Below, one piece after another: positions 48,021-57,636 of a DNA stretch of 64,000 nt. The position numbers and the translations under genes are program-made. The number at the start of each line of letters is the position of its first letter. The stretch's first letter is position 1. The notes under the pieces were generated by a model, which was given only the letters and a program-made list of their open reading frames with translations, had not been told where the DNA came from and searched no databases. The DNA is taken from contig QWQG01000165.1 in the NCBI GenBank assembly GCA_003670925.1, positions 1-64,000 of the forward strand, given 5' to 3'. This DNA is from Planctomycetota bacterium. Its GTDB lineage: Bacteria > Planctomycetota > Planctomycetia > Planctomycetales > Planctomycetaceae.

Positions 48021-49721
48021 TTAGTTCTGTTCTGGCAAGGGGATCTCAAACAGTGGTGGCGCCTCATCTGCGGAAATCCGCGAGGGGATGCTGAGCGGGG
48101 ATGTGGCCGATACCTTCGTGCGAACTGCGACATCCCCGCCCCGCAGGAAGATGCCGCCCGATTTTTCAACGGCCTTTTTTCTTGCCGGATCATCCTGCTT
48201 GGCGTCTGCAGATGCTTGTTGCGTTGATGCCTGTTGCACCAGTTGCTCCAGATCATCCGAGATGGCTCGTGGACCGATGTCGTTTGCCGCCAGTTGCATT
48301 ACATCAGAAACCAGAGCCGCTTCCGGACCTGCATGGCTTGCCATGGCCAGCATCTGATCCGCAGTTTTGTTGTAGCCTCGTAGTTTTTGAAAAGTGCCAG
48401 CCAACAAAAGTCGATCTGACGATACCGGACGTTCGGCCAGCCAGTTCCAGAGTGGCCCGCCGTGCGAACGAGCGCGTTCGGGTGCTTTTTGCCCATACAG
48501 TTCTTCCGCAGTACACCATGGGCGCGAGGCATCGCTCTCCATCGTGAGTCCTGCTTTCAAGTACTTCGTGGCGTTTGGAAAATCCATCAGGGCGATTCGA
48601 ACCATCGCCATCCGCAGATAAGGAGCCCGGCGGTCCGGAGCAGTCTTTATCGCGGTGGCATAAAATACGTCCGCTGTCGTGTAGTCCGATTTGTGAAACG
48701 CATCATCGCCACTTGCCTGATATCGCAAACTGTGAATCTTTTCCGCCAGTGAGGAGATTTTCTGTTCACGTGACACCGCATTGAACTCATTTAGCACCGG
48801 GACACCATCCTCCGGAATTGGCACTTGTTGTGCCTCCGGAAGTAGAGCTGGGTTACCAATTTCCGGAGGGTGTGGGATTGGAGGCACCTCGACACCGTTG
48901 GGGTTCAAGACATGTGGATCGACAGCCGGTGTCAGGATGTCAATCAGGCGAGGATCAATTTGCATATATCCCGCAGCGGATTGCATGACGGGCTGCTGCA
49001 TGTTCAGATTCACGTTCAACATGAGCACGGTCGGAGCAATTCCAGCGGCGCCGAAGTATGGATTGAAACAGGACGCATACGAGCAATACGGCCAGCCCGA
49101 ATAGCCTCCATCGTTATTAGCCCCGAACGGCAGGAAGCCAAGATAGCCGTTGGCGATCGCGTTGCCGCCAAAGAAATTTGGACTGCAGACGCCAGTGCTG
49201 TTCCCAAACACAAACGGCGAATAGTTATTGAGCGGCGTGGGCCAGCTGCCAGGACAACCGTACCCACCTCCATAATTGAATCCACCGCCAGACACGCCAT
49301 ACGTCGTCACGCCTAGGTTGCGTGACGAGTAAGATGCGGTGCCGAAACCATTTCCGAAGGATACTCCACCTAGGGGAGCGTTTGCGTTGAAGCCACCGTA
49401 GTTGTATTGATACGCACCATTGTACGGTCCAGAGCCATTGTACATGCCATTATTGTTGTATGCTCCACCGCCGCCAAACTGGTTGATCATTCCAGATGCA
49501 CCGTAAATCACGGGGCTATTTCCCTGAAATCCCCCGACTGCATTTCCATAAGACATGCCCCCCCCGTGGTCCACGCCGCCAAATCCTGAACCGTGTGTAT
49601 GTCTGGAATGGTGCTGCGCCAGGCAGTTTGTCCCGAAACTCAGCAAACATGCGATCGAAGCAAGAGACAACGACCGCCGAAGCTGTAAAGCTTGGAAAAC
49701 ACGAGCAAAACAATCGGTCAT
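48021..49721 (-). CDS. Secreted Gly/Asn/Tyr-rich protein with C-terminal TPR-like region
   Basis: Signal peptide; 'GGGAYNNNGMYNGSGPYNGAYQYNYGGFNANAPLGG'; later 'SDYTTADVFYATAIKTAPDRRAPYLRMAMVRIALMDFPNATKYLKAGL'. Confidence 0.82.
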   Translation of the reverse strand: MTDCFARVFQALQLRRSLSLASIACLLSFGTNCLAQHHSRHTHGSGFGGVDHGGGMSYGNAVGGFQGNSPVIYGASGMINQFGGGGAYNNNGMYNGSGPYNGAYQYNYGGFNANAPLGGVSFGNGFGTASYSSRNLGVTTYGVSGGGFNYGGGYGCPGSWPTPLNNYSPFVFGNSTGVCSPNFFGGNAIANGYLGFLPFGANNDGGYSGWPYCSYASCFNPYFGAAGIAPTVLMLNVNLNMQQPVMQSAAGYMQIDPRLIDILTPAVDPHVLNPNGVEVPPIPHPPEIGNPALLPEAQQVPIPEDGVPVLNEFNAVSREQKISSLAEKIHSLRYQASGDDAFHKSDYTTADVFYATAIKTAPDRRAPYLRMAMVRIALMDFPNATKYLKAGLTMESDASRPWCTAEELYGQKAPERARSHGGPLWNWLAERPVSSDRLLLAGTFQKLRGYNKTADQMLAMASHAGPEAALVSDVMQLAANDIGPRAISDDLEQLVQQASTQQASADAKQDDPARKKAVEKSGGIFLRGGDVAVRTKVSATSPLSIPSRISADEAPPLFEIPLPEQN

Positions 49722-50025
49722 GGGAAAGCCTCAAATCCTACATGAGCACTCTTCAAGCAGTCAAAAACAGAAGCAGTCACTCTCGAGAACACCCGCCTGC
49801 GCAATTGTCCGCTTGTTTGCCGGAGTTCGCAAGTGGCAAAAACACACTCTGCACGTGTTTTTGGCTAGCCGGCATTTTGAAACCTAGATAGCAGCTAGGA
49901 TTGACACTCTGGTGCAAATAGTCCACAGTCTCAGGCAGGTAAACCAAAATGCGGAGAGTCGTTCGCGAACTCGATTCATTTAAGGCTAGATTATGTTCAC
50001 CACATTTTTTAGGAGATGCTGTCAG

Positions 50026-50634
50026 ATGATTCGATGGACAATGTTATTGATGTTAGGAATGGCGTCTGTCTGCTGCTTAGCGGCGACGATCGCCGACGAC
50101 AAAGACAAAGACAGCACTGACGAAAAGTCAGAAAAAGCCGACGATACAGATGCCAAGCCGGAAAAAGACGGCAAGAAGCCGACCGAAGACAAGTTCACTG
50201 CGAAGTGTCCTGTCTCCGGGGAAGCAGCAGTCAAAGAACAATTGACGGCGTATAAAGAGAAAGAAGTCTACTTCTGTTGTGACAAATGCAAAGCCGCTTT
50301 TGAAGCCGAACCTACAAAATTCGAAGTCAAAGCTAATCACCAGCTGGTGCAGACCAAACAGTTCAAACAGACGAAGTGCCCAATCTCTGGCGCAGATTTT
50401 GTGAAAGACCAGTCCACCAAAGTGGCTAATGTGAACGTTCGCTTCTGCTGTGAAAAATGCAAAGGTGCAGTTGATGCCGCTGAAGCTGATGCAAAACTCG
50501 AAATGATCTTTGCAGAAAAGGCATTCAAGACCGCCTTTGTTGCAGCCAAAGTGAAGTCGGCAGACGGTGACGCGAAAGGCAAGCCAAAAGCCGACAAGGC
50601 TGAAAAGAAAGCCGACAAGGTAAAGGCTGAGTAG
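50026..50634 (+). CDS. Secreted protein with two YHS/TRASH-like metal-binding modules
   Basis: Repeats 'KCPVSGEAAVKEQ...VYFCCDKCKAAFE' and 'KCPISGADFVKDQ...VRFCCEKCKGAVD'; Lys/Asp-rich N- and C-terminal linkers. Confidence 0.82.
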   Translation: MIRWTMLLMLGMASVCCLAATIADDKDKDSTDEKSEKADDTDAKPEKDGKKPTEDKFTAKCPVSGEAAVKEQLTAYKEKEVYFCCDKCKAAFEAEPTKFEVKANHQLVQTKQFKQTKCPISGADFVKDQSTKVANVNVRFCCEKCKGAVDAAEADAKLEMIFAEKAFKTAFVAAKVKSADGDAKGKPKADKAEKKADKVKAE

Positions 50635-50681
50635 CAGCTCGCAACTGCAGTGAGATTTGCAGTACACCTCGACACTCAAAG

Positions 50682-50711
50682 ACAGCAGCCTGTTCCTCAG
50701 GCTGCTGTTTT
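50682..50711 (+). terminator. Intrinsic terminator
   Basis: ACAGCAGCCTG-TTCCT-CAGGCTGCTGT followed by TTT. Confidence 0.85.
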
Positions 50712-50837
50712 CAATTACAGCGACAAGTTGGCAAGTTCCCGGCATCTAGCTTGCAGCGCCCGCTGCCGTTAAGATCAAGGCTTCTACGGGATTCGCTGAG
50801 CAGCAAATTTGACTGGATATCAAGTCGGGAATGAACC

Positions 50838-52523
50838 ATGATTTTTGAGTGCCATAATTCATTTTTCTTCAGCGTGGTGGCGGTGTTCGGGGTGCTAGTC
50901 GCCGTTGTTGCATCATCGTCTGCGTTTGCTCAGTCGCCCGACGGTGACGCGTCGTACGTGCTCGGGCCAGATTCAGAACGTCAGGCCGATGTGCCTCAGG
51001 GCGTCGTAACGAAACATGCATGGGTGAGCTCCATTTTTGCTGGCACCAAGCGTGAATACTTCGTCTACATTCCCGCGCAATACGACGGGATTCAACCTGC
51101 CTGCCTGATGGTGTTTCAGGATGGACACGCATACGTCGATGACACCGGGCAGTTTCGCGTCCCGATCGTGTTTGACAATTTAATTCATCGCGGCGAAATG
51201 CCCGTGACGATCGGATTGTTCATCAATCCTGGACACAATGGTGAAGTCCTTCCTGAAAATCCTTGGCGACCAGATAATCGCAGTTTCGAATACGACACGC
51301 TCAGCGATCAGTATGCACGCTTCGTGGCAGATGAACTATTGCCCCATGTTGTCGCCACACAGCAACTCAAGATCTCAGCCGACCCAGATGATCGCGCGAT
51401 AGCCGGAATTTCCAGCGGCGGAATCTGTGCCTTCACCGCTGCATGGGAGCATCCTGAATGGTTCAGTAAAGTTTTGAGTCATGTCGGCAGTTTTACGAAC
51501 ATTCGTAGCGGTCATAATTACGAAGCCCTCATTCGGAAAACTGAACGCAAACCGATTCGCGTCTTTCTGCAGGACGGTGAGAATGATCTGGATAACGAAC
51601 ATGGGAACTGGTGGCTGGCCAATCTGCAGATGGCAAAGGCCCTCAAATTCAAAGCCTATGACTCCAAGTTTGTCGGTGGTACCGGTGGACACAACGGAAA
51701 GCACGGTGGAGTCATTCTTCCGGAATCACTGATTTGGCTGTGGCGCGATCATGTGGTTGGCAACGCTGTGACAGCGGCATCAGGAGATGTCGATCCCACC
51801 CATGTTTACGTAGACAAATCCATTCAATTTACCGGCGGCGAATACACGGACGAAGAGTTTCACTACCGGCTGATGAAGCCTGTCACCGTCGATCCTGAGA
51901 TGACATATCCGTTGGTCGTGTTTTTGCACGGCGCCGGAGAGCGTGGCAACGACAATCAGAAGCAGTTGGCCTATTTCCCGACACAAATGGCCCAGCCGCG
52001 TTACCGCGAACGCTTCCCCTGTTTTGTCCTTGCTCCCCAGTGTCGCGACGATCATAAGTGGATGAATTCTGACTGGGCAGTGCCAAGCGATCCGATAATG
52101 CAGGAAACTCCTAGCGAACAAATGCAGACGGTGATGCAGATGATTCAAGTGACGCTGAAAGACGAAGCGATTGATCCCAATCGGGTGTATCTGACAGGTC
52201 TTTCCATGGGCGGATTTGGATCGTTCGATCTCGGGATTCGCCATCCGGACTGGTTTGCCGCAATCGCTCCGATTTGCGGTGCTGCCGATCCGACAAAATT
52301 GAGCGTGCTCAAAGAACAGCCGTTGTGGATTGTGCATGGCGGCAGTGACAGTGTCGTGTTACCCGATCGCAGCCGCAGCGCGGTAAAAGCCTTGTCAGAC
52401 GCGGGCGGGTCTCCGCGCTACATGGAACTCCCAGGTGTCGGCCACAATTCTTGGGCCCCTGCCTATACCGACAACGATGGACTTGTCCCGTGGCTCTTTC
52501 GCCAACGCCGCACGGCAAAGTAA
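50838..52523 (+). CDS. Secreted bi-modular alpha/beta-hydrolase (Fes/EstA-type esterase fused to phospholipase/carboxylesterase-like domain)
   Basis: N-domain 'AGISSGGICAFTAAWEHPEWFSKV'; C-domain 'TGLSMGGFGSFDLGIRHPDWFAAIAPICG' with HGGSDSVV and GVGHNSW. Confidence 0.9.
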   Translation: MIFECHNSFFFSVVAVFGVLVAVVASSSAFAQSPDGDASYVLGPDSERQADVPQGVVTKHAWVSSIFAGTKREYFVYIPAQYDGIQPACLMVFQDGHAYVDDTGQFRVPIVFDNLIHRGEMPVTIGLFINPGHNGEVLPENPWRPDNRSFEYDTLSDQYARFVADELLPHVVATQQLKISADPDDRAIAGISSGGICAFTAAWEHPEWFSKVLSHVGSFTNIRSGHNYEALIRKTERKPIRVFLQDGENDLDNEHGNWWLANLQMAKALKFKAYDSKFVGGTGGHNGKHGGVILPESLIWLWRDHVVGNAVTAASGDVDPTHVYVDKSIQFTGGEYTDEEFHYRLMKPVTVDPEMTYPLVVFLHGAGERGNDNQKQLAYFPTQMAQPRYRERFPCFVLAPQCRDDHKWMNSDWAVPSDPIMQETPSEQMQTVMQMIQVTLKDEAIDPNRVYLTGLSMGGFGSFDLGIRHPDWFAAIAPICGAADPTKLSVLKEQPLWIVHGGSDSVVLPDRSRSAVKALSDAGGSPRYMELPGVGHNSWAPAYTDNDGLVPWLFRQRRTAK

Positions 52524-52586
52524 TTTAACTCTCTAAGCTTAGACAGCGTTGTCGTTATCTTATGCCGACTTGCTCCACTCCAAGGC

Positions 52587-53492
52587 TTATCCGGACGACG
52601 GCAACAGTTGTTCAATTCTTCTGATTGCGTCGCGTACATCGTCGTTCCGCTGATCCCCGCCCGTGCGTTCGACACAGACCCACGTCTGCAGGTTTGCTTC
52701 GACAAGCGTCGGCAGGAGCTCAGTCCAGTCCACAGTACCGTCGCCAAACGGGACTTCAATGCCGCCTCCATCGACGTCTTTTTGAGCATCGCGAAGCCGT
52801 ACATAGCCTACGTTTTGATAGAGGTCGCGGAAGACACGAACTGGAGAGCTGCCGGTCATCGCACAGGAGGCCGAGTCGAACACAATTCCAACCGATCCGG
52901 CGGTAATCCGACTTAACAACTGCTGGATTCGCGGCAGTTCAAAACTGGAAAACTGCAGTTGCAGCAAGGCCCCGTAGCGGCCGCCAAAACTGGAGAGGTC
53001 ATTCAGAATATCGCAGAGCAGTTGAAACTTTTGAGCGTCAGTCGTGGCCGCAGACTGCAATGTCGACACTGCCGGTGCAAACGAGAATGGGTTTCGCAAT
53101 GAATCGACGTTGGTATCTGTGGGCGCACCAAGCTTTGTGACAGGAGTTGCAGAACCCGGATCCGGAATCCGACCGATACGAACCAGCAGTTCCGATGTGC
53201 CTAGTTTTCGCACAAGGGTCAGCGCTGCACGTATGCCATCCAGCCGCTGTTCCAAATGTTGCTCGTCGTAGATCGCATGCCGTGAAGAATACATGAGCCC
53301 GGCGACGCTGAGTTGATGCTCTGCGACGTAATGTTTTAACTGCCGCAAAGCCGTGTCTGAAAAATCTTCCGCTCTAACTTCAGTCCGCGCGTTGAGTCTC
53401 AGTCCCTGAATCTTGTTCTTGGCCGCCTGCTCGATGGCCTGCCGTAGGGGATTTCCAAAATCTTCTGTGGCTACTGCCAATCGAAGCGTCAT
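52587..53492 (-). CDS. Sugar phosphate isomerase/epimerase (xylose isomerase-like TIM barrel)
   Basis: 'VGIVFDSASCAMTGSSPVRVFRDLYQNVGYVRLRDAQKDVDGGGIEVPFGDGTVDWTELLPTL'. Confidence 0.85.
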   Translation of the reverse strand: MTLRLAVATEDFGNPLRQAIEQAAKNKIQGLRLNARTEVRAEDFSDTALRQLKHYVAEHQLSVAGLMYSSRHAIYDEQHLEQRLDGIRAALTLVRKLGTSELLVRIGRIPDPGSATPVTKLGAPTDTNVDSLRNPFSFAPAVSTLQSAATTDAQKFQLLCDILNDLSSFGGRYGALLQLQFSSFELPRIQQLLSRITAGSVGIVFDSASCAMTGSSPVRVFRDLYQNVGYVRLRDAQKDVDGGGIEVPFGDGTVDWTELLPTLVEANLQTWVCVERTGGDQRNDDVRDAIRRIEQLLPSSG

Positions 53493-53689
53493 TCGAAATT
53501 TGTCTCCCAACCAAGCGCTTAATACTGTGGATTCAATTGAAGCGGCCGCTCAGAGTTGCGTAGTCACTTCCGGTGGTCACCCCGAAAATACAGGCACGCA
53601 GCGCTCACGCTGCATGTGTTCAAATTTGAGTCTCGACGAATCCGGGCACGACTCAATCGTTATTTCGTGGAGTATAAAAACACTCGTCA

Positions 53690-55015
53690 TCACTTTGCCA
53701 GATTGACCCGCACCAGTTCCTTATCGTTCCTGGCAAACACACTCTTCATCGCAAATGCAGGATGTGACCAGATCGTCATGCGGCGTTGTACGGGGCGAGT
53801 CGGCTCAATCAGCTTGGCCCGACTGATTTCTTGGTAGCCCGACTCTGACAGATTCGCAATAATCAAATCCCCCTGTTCGTTGTGCAGGAAATAGCGGTCA
53901 CCCTGCGGCACGATAAACGCATTCCACCAACGTCCGTCCCCAGTCGCCTCCCGCGTTTCCCAAACACGTTCTCCAGTTTCTGTCTTCAAGCATCGCAATT
54001 GGCCGTAACTACAGATCCCAAAGATATTGTCTTGTGTCACAACCGGCGTGGGCATGATGGAATGCAATTTGTCAGTTTGCTGTTCATTGACCCCATTGCC
54101 TTTCCATAAAATCTCAGCATGGTTCGCACTCACTTTCAGCATCGTCGGCCCTTCATAGAACGATGTGAGGAAGAGGCGATCATCAAGTTTTCGTGGCATA
54201 GGAACGCAAAGCCCTGCCTTGATCTCCCATGGGACTTCCCACAACACTGTTCCGGTTTCGGGATCAAGCGACGATACGGCTGATGGATGCCAGATAATTA
54301 ATTGTCGTCGTCCAGCAAATTCATAGATGACAGGCGGGCAATAGCCGACTCCGGCGTCATTGAGTGATCGCCACATTTCTTTGCCTGTCACCTTGTCGAA
54401 ACAGACCACGAGCCCATTCTCTTTGCCGCCGACGATTGTAATTAGCTTCGCTCCATCGACCAGAGGGGCCGCGGCCATGCCCCATGTTGGAATCTCCGTA
54501 CCAAAATCTTGCTCAAATGATTTCTGCCAAAGAATGGAACCATCTTTCACATTAAGGCAAAACATATCGCCTTGAGCGCCGATGAAATAAGCTCTGTTTT
54601 CATCAATCACAGGTGTCGCGCGAGGCCCGTGGGAATAGCCAATCGTGTATCGCACATAGTATTCATGCTTCCATAACGTTGCGCCGGTCTCCGCATCAAA
54701 GCAATGCAAACGTTCCAGTTCGCCGTCCGCAATGCGATCACTCAGAAAGACGCGTCCCTCCGCCACCGCTGGTCCAGAATATCCTTCGGCGACTGCGACT
54801 GACCAAACCCGCGGCAGCAATCCGTCAGTCGGAAGCTTGTCCACAATTCCTACTTCATGCCAGACACAGTCTCGCTCCGGGCCACCCCACTGCGGCCAGT
54901 CATCGGCAATGCTGCTTACGTTGAGCACAACCATCGCCGCAAATAGCCCAGCCGCCACCTGACAATACGAGGCGGCCCAATTCAGGACCCGTGGAATTTT
55001 TGACATGAAATTCAT
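53690..55015 (-). CDS. Secreted PQQ-like beta-propeller repeat protein
   Basis: 'DWPQWGGPERDCVWHE' opening; 'FDAETGATLWKHEY', 'LNVKDGSILWQKSF', 'FDKVTGKEMWRSL', 'LDPETGTVLWEVPW' blades. Confidence 0.93.
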   Translation of the reverse strand: MNFMSKIPRVLNWAASYCQVAAGLFAAMVVLNVSSIADDWPQWGGPERDCVWHEVGIVDKLPTDGLLPRVWSVAVAEGYSGPAVAEGRVFLSDRIADGELERLHCFDAETGATLWKHEYYVRYTIGYSHGPRATPVIDENRAYFIGAQGDMFCLNVKDGSILWQKSFEQDFGTEIPTWGMAAAPLVDGAKLITIVGGKENGLVVCFDKVTGKEMWRSLNDAGVGYCPPVIYEFAGRRQLIIWHPSAVSSLDPETGTVLWEVPWEIKAGLCVPMPRKLDDRLFLTSFYEGPTMLKVSANHAEILWKGNGVNEQQTDKLHSIMPTPVVTQDNIFGICSYGQLRCLKTETGERVWETREATGDGRWWNAFIVPQGDRYFLHNEQGDLIIANLSESGYQEISRAKLIEPTRPVQRRMTIWSHPAFAMKSVFARNDKELVRVNLAK

Positions 55016-55020
55016 TTCGT

Positions 55021-55458
55021 TTAATCGGGTATCAGCAGGTCAGAATCACGCAAGAAACGCACATCGCTGTGGCTTTGTTCAAGGCTAAAGGTTGGTGCCT
55101 GTTTGAGCCCGTTGGCTTCAATGATGGGAACCACTTCGGTCGCACCATTCTGCGTAACACGGACGGAACCTAGATCGGGACCCAGATGCACTCGAAAAAT
55201 GATCCCGGAAAATGACAACTGATCACCCGGTAGAAGCGCTCCGCGAATAACTCGCTGTCCATTGACGCGTGTCCCGTTGGTGCTAGCAAGGTCGCGCAAG
55301 TAAAGCAGTCCATCCGTTTTAACCAGAACGCAGTGCTGCTTGGAAATGCTGGTATGATCAATCACCAGATCGCAGAGTTTAGAGCTGCGTCCGACAATTG
55401 TAACGGCATTCTGCAGCGTAACCGGCGGTCCACCGCGTTGCGGAATCAACTGAGCCAA
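55021..55458 (-). CDS. FHA-domain protein
   Basis: 'TIVGRSSKLCDLVIDHTSISKQHCVLVKTDGLLYLRDLASTNGTRVNGQRVIRGALLPGDQLSFSGIIFRV'. Confidence 0.93.
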   Translation of the reverse strand: MAQLIPQRGGPPVTLQNAVTIVGRSSKLCDLVIDHTSISKQHCVLVKTDGLLYLRDLASTNGTRVNGQRVIRGALLPGDQLSFSGIIFRVHLGPDLGSVRVTQNGATEVVPIIEANGLKQAPTFSLEQSHSDVRFLRDSDLLIPD

Positions 55459-55902
55459 CATTGTGGCGAATCCTGCGAACAATGAAACGATAGACCGAAG
55501 CAGTCTCTTGTTACGCCAGTCTGTGGTTCCACGCCAAGACTTTCAACCTTATTTTATCTGGATTCCTCATCGTTTCGACACTTTCAACCACTTCAATAGA
55601 GGCGCCAGCCTGTTCATCGTAAAAGTCGCCTCGTCAAGTGACTGCTGGCGCAGCGCACAGCAGGTCGGAGCGTATGCTGCGTAAAAAAAGTATCGATTCC
55701 GCCAGTCGGGAACCCTTTCCCTAGGCTCGTAGGTTCATTAGACTCCGCAGTCACAGGCAGCTTACCGAATCTTCGTGAGGTGCCATGGATACGTAATCGG
55801 AATCCGATCGAATCTTATTCGACGTTTGTTCCAAATTGCGTATTCTGCAGCAATTAGGATGCGACTGGCGGCTGTTTGGGATGTCGGAAGGGAGTCTGAT
55901 TG

Positions 55903-57594
55903 ATGGCGTTTGAGCCGCAACGATTTATGCATGCTGCCAACATCCGGCTGGACGTTCCTGTCAGCGTCCAAACCGCTGAAGCTCTGACCGACGAGCTACG
56001 CTTTGCGTTTGAAGACGCCACATTGCACGCTTTTGAAGAGGTGATTGAAGCGTCTATTCGACACGAGGTGGACTTTCTGCTGTTGTCGGGAAACGTGTTT
56101 ATCGAAGCCGATCGGAGCCTTCGCGCGAGGCTGACACTCTTGAGAGGTTTTAGTCGGCTTGCGGAACACGACATTCAGGTCTTTGTTTTGCCGGGTGACT
56201 CCGATCCTCCTGAAGCATGGCGTGCAATCCCGGCGATGCCTGAAAATGTCGTTGTTTGTTATAGTTCAAACCCGGAACCCGAAGAGCTGTACGTCAAGGA
56301 TCGTCTTGCCACGACGCTTTCATCGTCGATGTGGTTTGGTGAAGCGGATGCGTTCGGAATTCGCGTGCTGGCGACGGGCACTGACGGCATTCAACCGTTT
56401 CGCATCGGTGTTGTCAGCAAGGGAAAATATGAAGAAGCTCGACGCATGGCGGCCATGGCTGCCTCTGCATCAGACGAAACGCTTGCTGCTTCGCTGCTGA
56501 GCATGGCGTCAGGTGAACAGCTCAGCGGCCCACAGTCGCCCGCCAATTCCGACGAAGGGGGATCCACCCGGGTTTGGCGTTCTATTGATGCCGAAAATGG
56601 CAGTGCTCCCCGGAAGGTCGACACGGGTCACCGAAGGGTGAAACGATCTCAGGAAACGCTGGAAGTCACGGCATCAGACGCACACCCCTCACTTGATGCG
56701 GGATTTATGCGATACGTGGATGAGATGCTGCAAGACGGTCAATTAAGTTTCTTGGCACTTACTGGTGAACTGGCGCGCACCACGCTGTGGAGGGATGCAG
56801 GTGTTGTGCACTGTCCTGGCACAACTCAACCACGCAGTCAGCTGGAAGCTTCAGGCGGCGCGTGTTCGCTAGTCGAAGTTTCGGAAACGGGCGAGGTTCA
56901 AATTTCTTCCGTCGATACGAGTTGTGTGGACTGGAAGCAGATTGACCTCAATGTCGCGCCGCATACCAATTTGTCGTCAATTTTACAGCAGATGAAGACT
57001 CTGTTGCAGGGACAGAAGCCCGGGGCGGCCGACCGCATCTGGTCGGTCCAGTGGATACTTCGCGGGGCATTGCCAGATCTGCAGGAACTGGCTCGCAATG
57101 ATCTGGACGTTGCGGCAGCCGTGGAATTGGATGAGCTCAAGCACACCGGGCGCATGATTCGCCTGTTACACGAACTTCGATCACTTCCCAATGCTTGGTC
57201 ACCGCATGATCCACCCACGTCGCTCGCCGATCAATATCAAGAGTTCGCCGAGAGATCCAGTGTGCTCACAGACGATGCCCTGCAGTTGCTGATCGACACC
57301 AACAAAGAGCTCACGTCCGGTTGGAAACAGCGGTTAACATCCTTACTGCCGGCGGTTGATCCGGAGCAGATTATGGCACAACTGCGAACGGACGGGGCGA
57401 CATGGTTTGTGCCTGATTTTGGCATGGCCGAAAACCGTGACGACGAATCAGACCAGATTGCTGTGTCGGATGACATCGATGTCGTACCGGATGCATCCGA
57501 AAAGAGGGACCGTGTTAGGGACCTTGACGAATCTGCAGACATCGATTCGGAAGACATTGATGACGACGCGGAAGAGGATGAATCCGATGACTAA
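55903..57594 (+). CDS. SbcD/Mre11/YhaO-like metallophosphoesterase-fold protein with degenerate metal-binding motifs
   Basis: 'FMHAANIRLDVPV', 'DFLLLSGNVFIEADRSLRARLTLLRGFSRLAEHDIQVFVLPGDSDPPEAW' align to the DxH, GD and GNHD motifs but lack the ligands; followed by a YhaN-like gene. Confidence 0.82.
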   Translation: MAFEPQRFMHAANIRLDVPVSVQTAEALTDELRFAFEDATLHAFEEVIEASIRHEVDFLLLSGNVFIEADRSLRARLTLLRGFSRLAEHDIQVFVLPGDSDPPEAWRAIPAMPENVVVCYSSNPEPEELYVKDRLATTLSSSMWFGEADAFGIRVLATGTDGIQPFRIGVVSKGKYEEARRMAAMAASASDETLAASLLSMASGEQLSGPQSPANSDEGGSTRVWRSIDAENGSAPRKVDTGHRRVKRSQETLEVTASDAHPSLDAGFMRYVDEMLQDGQLSFLALTGELARTTLWRDAGVVHCPGTTQPRSQLEASGGACSLVEVSETGEVQISSVDTSCVDWKQIDLNVAPHTNLSSILQQMKTLLQGQKPGAADRIWSVQWILRGALPDLQELARNDLDVAAAVELDELKHTGRMIRLLHELRSLPNAWSPHDPPTSLADQYQEFAERSSVLTDDALQLLIDTNKELTSGWKQRLTSLLPAVDPEQIMAQLRTDGATWFVPDFGMAENRDDESDQIAVSDDIDVVPDASEKRDRVRDLDESADIDSEDIDDDAEEDESDD

Positions 57595-57636
57595 ACGCGG
57601 GGTTGCAGGCAGAGAGGTCTGGCAGAGGAATTCGGC

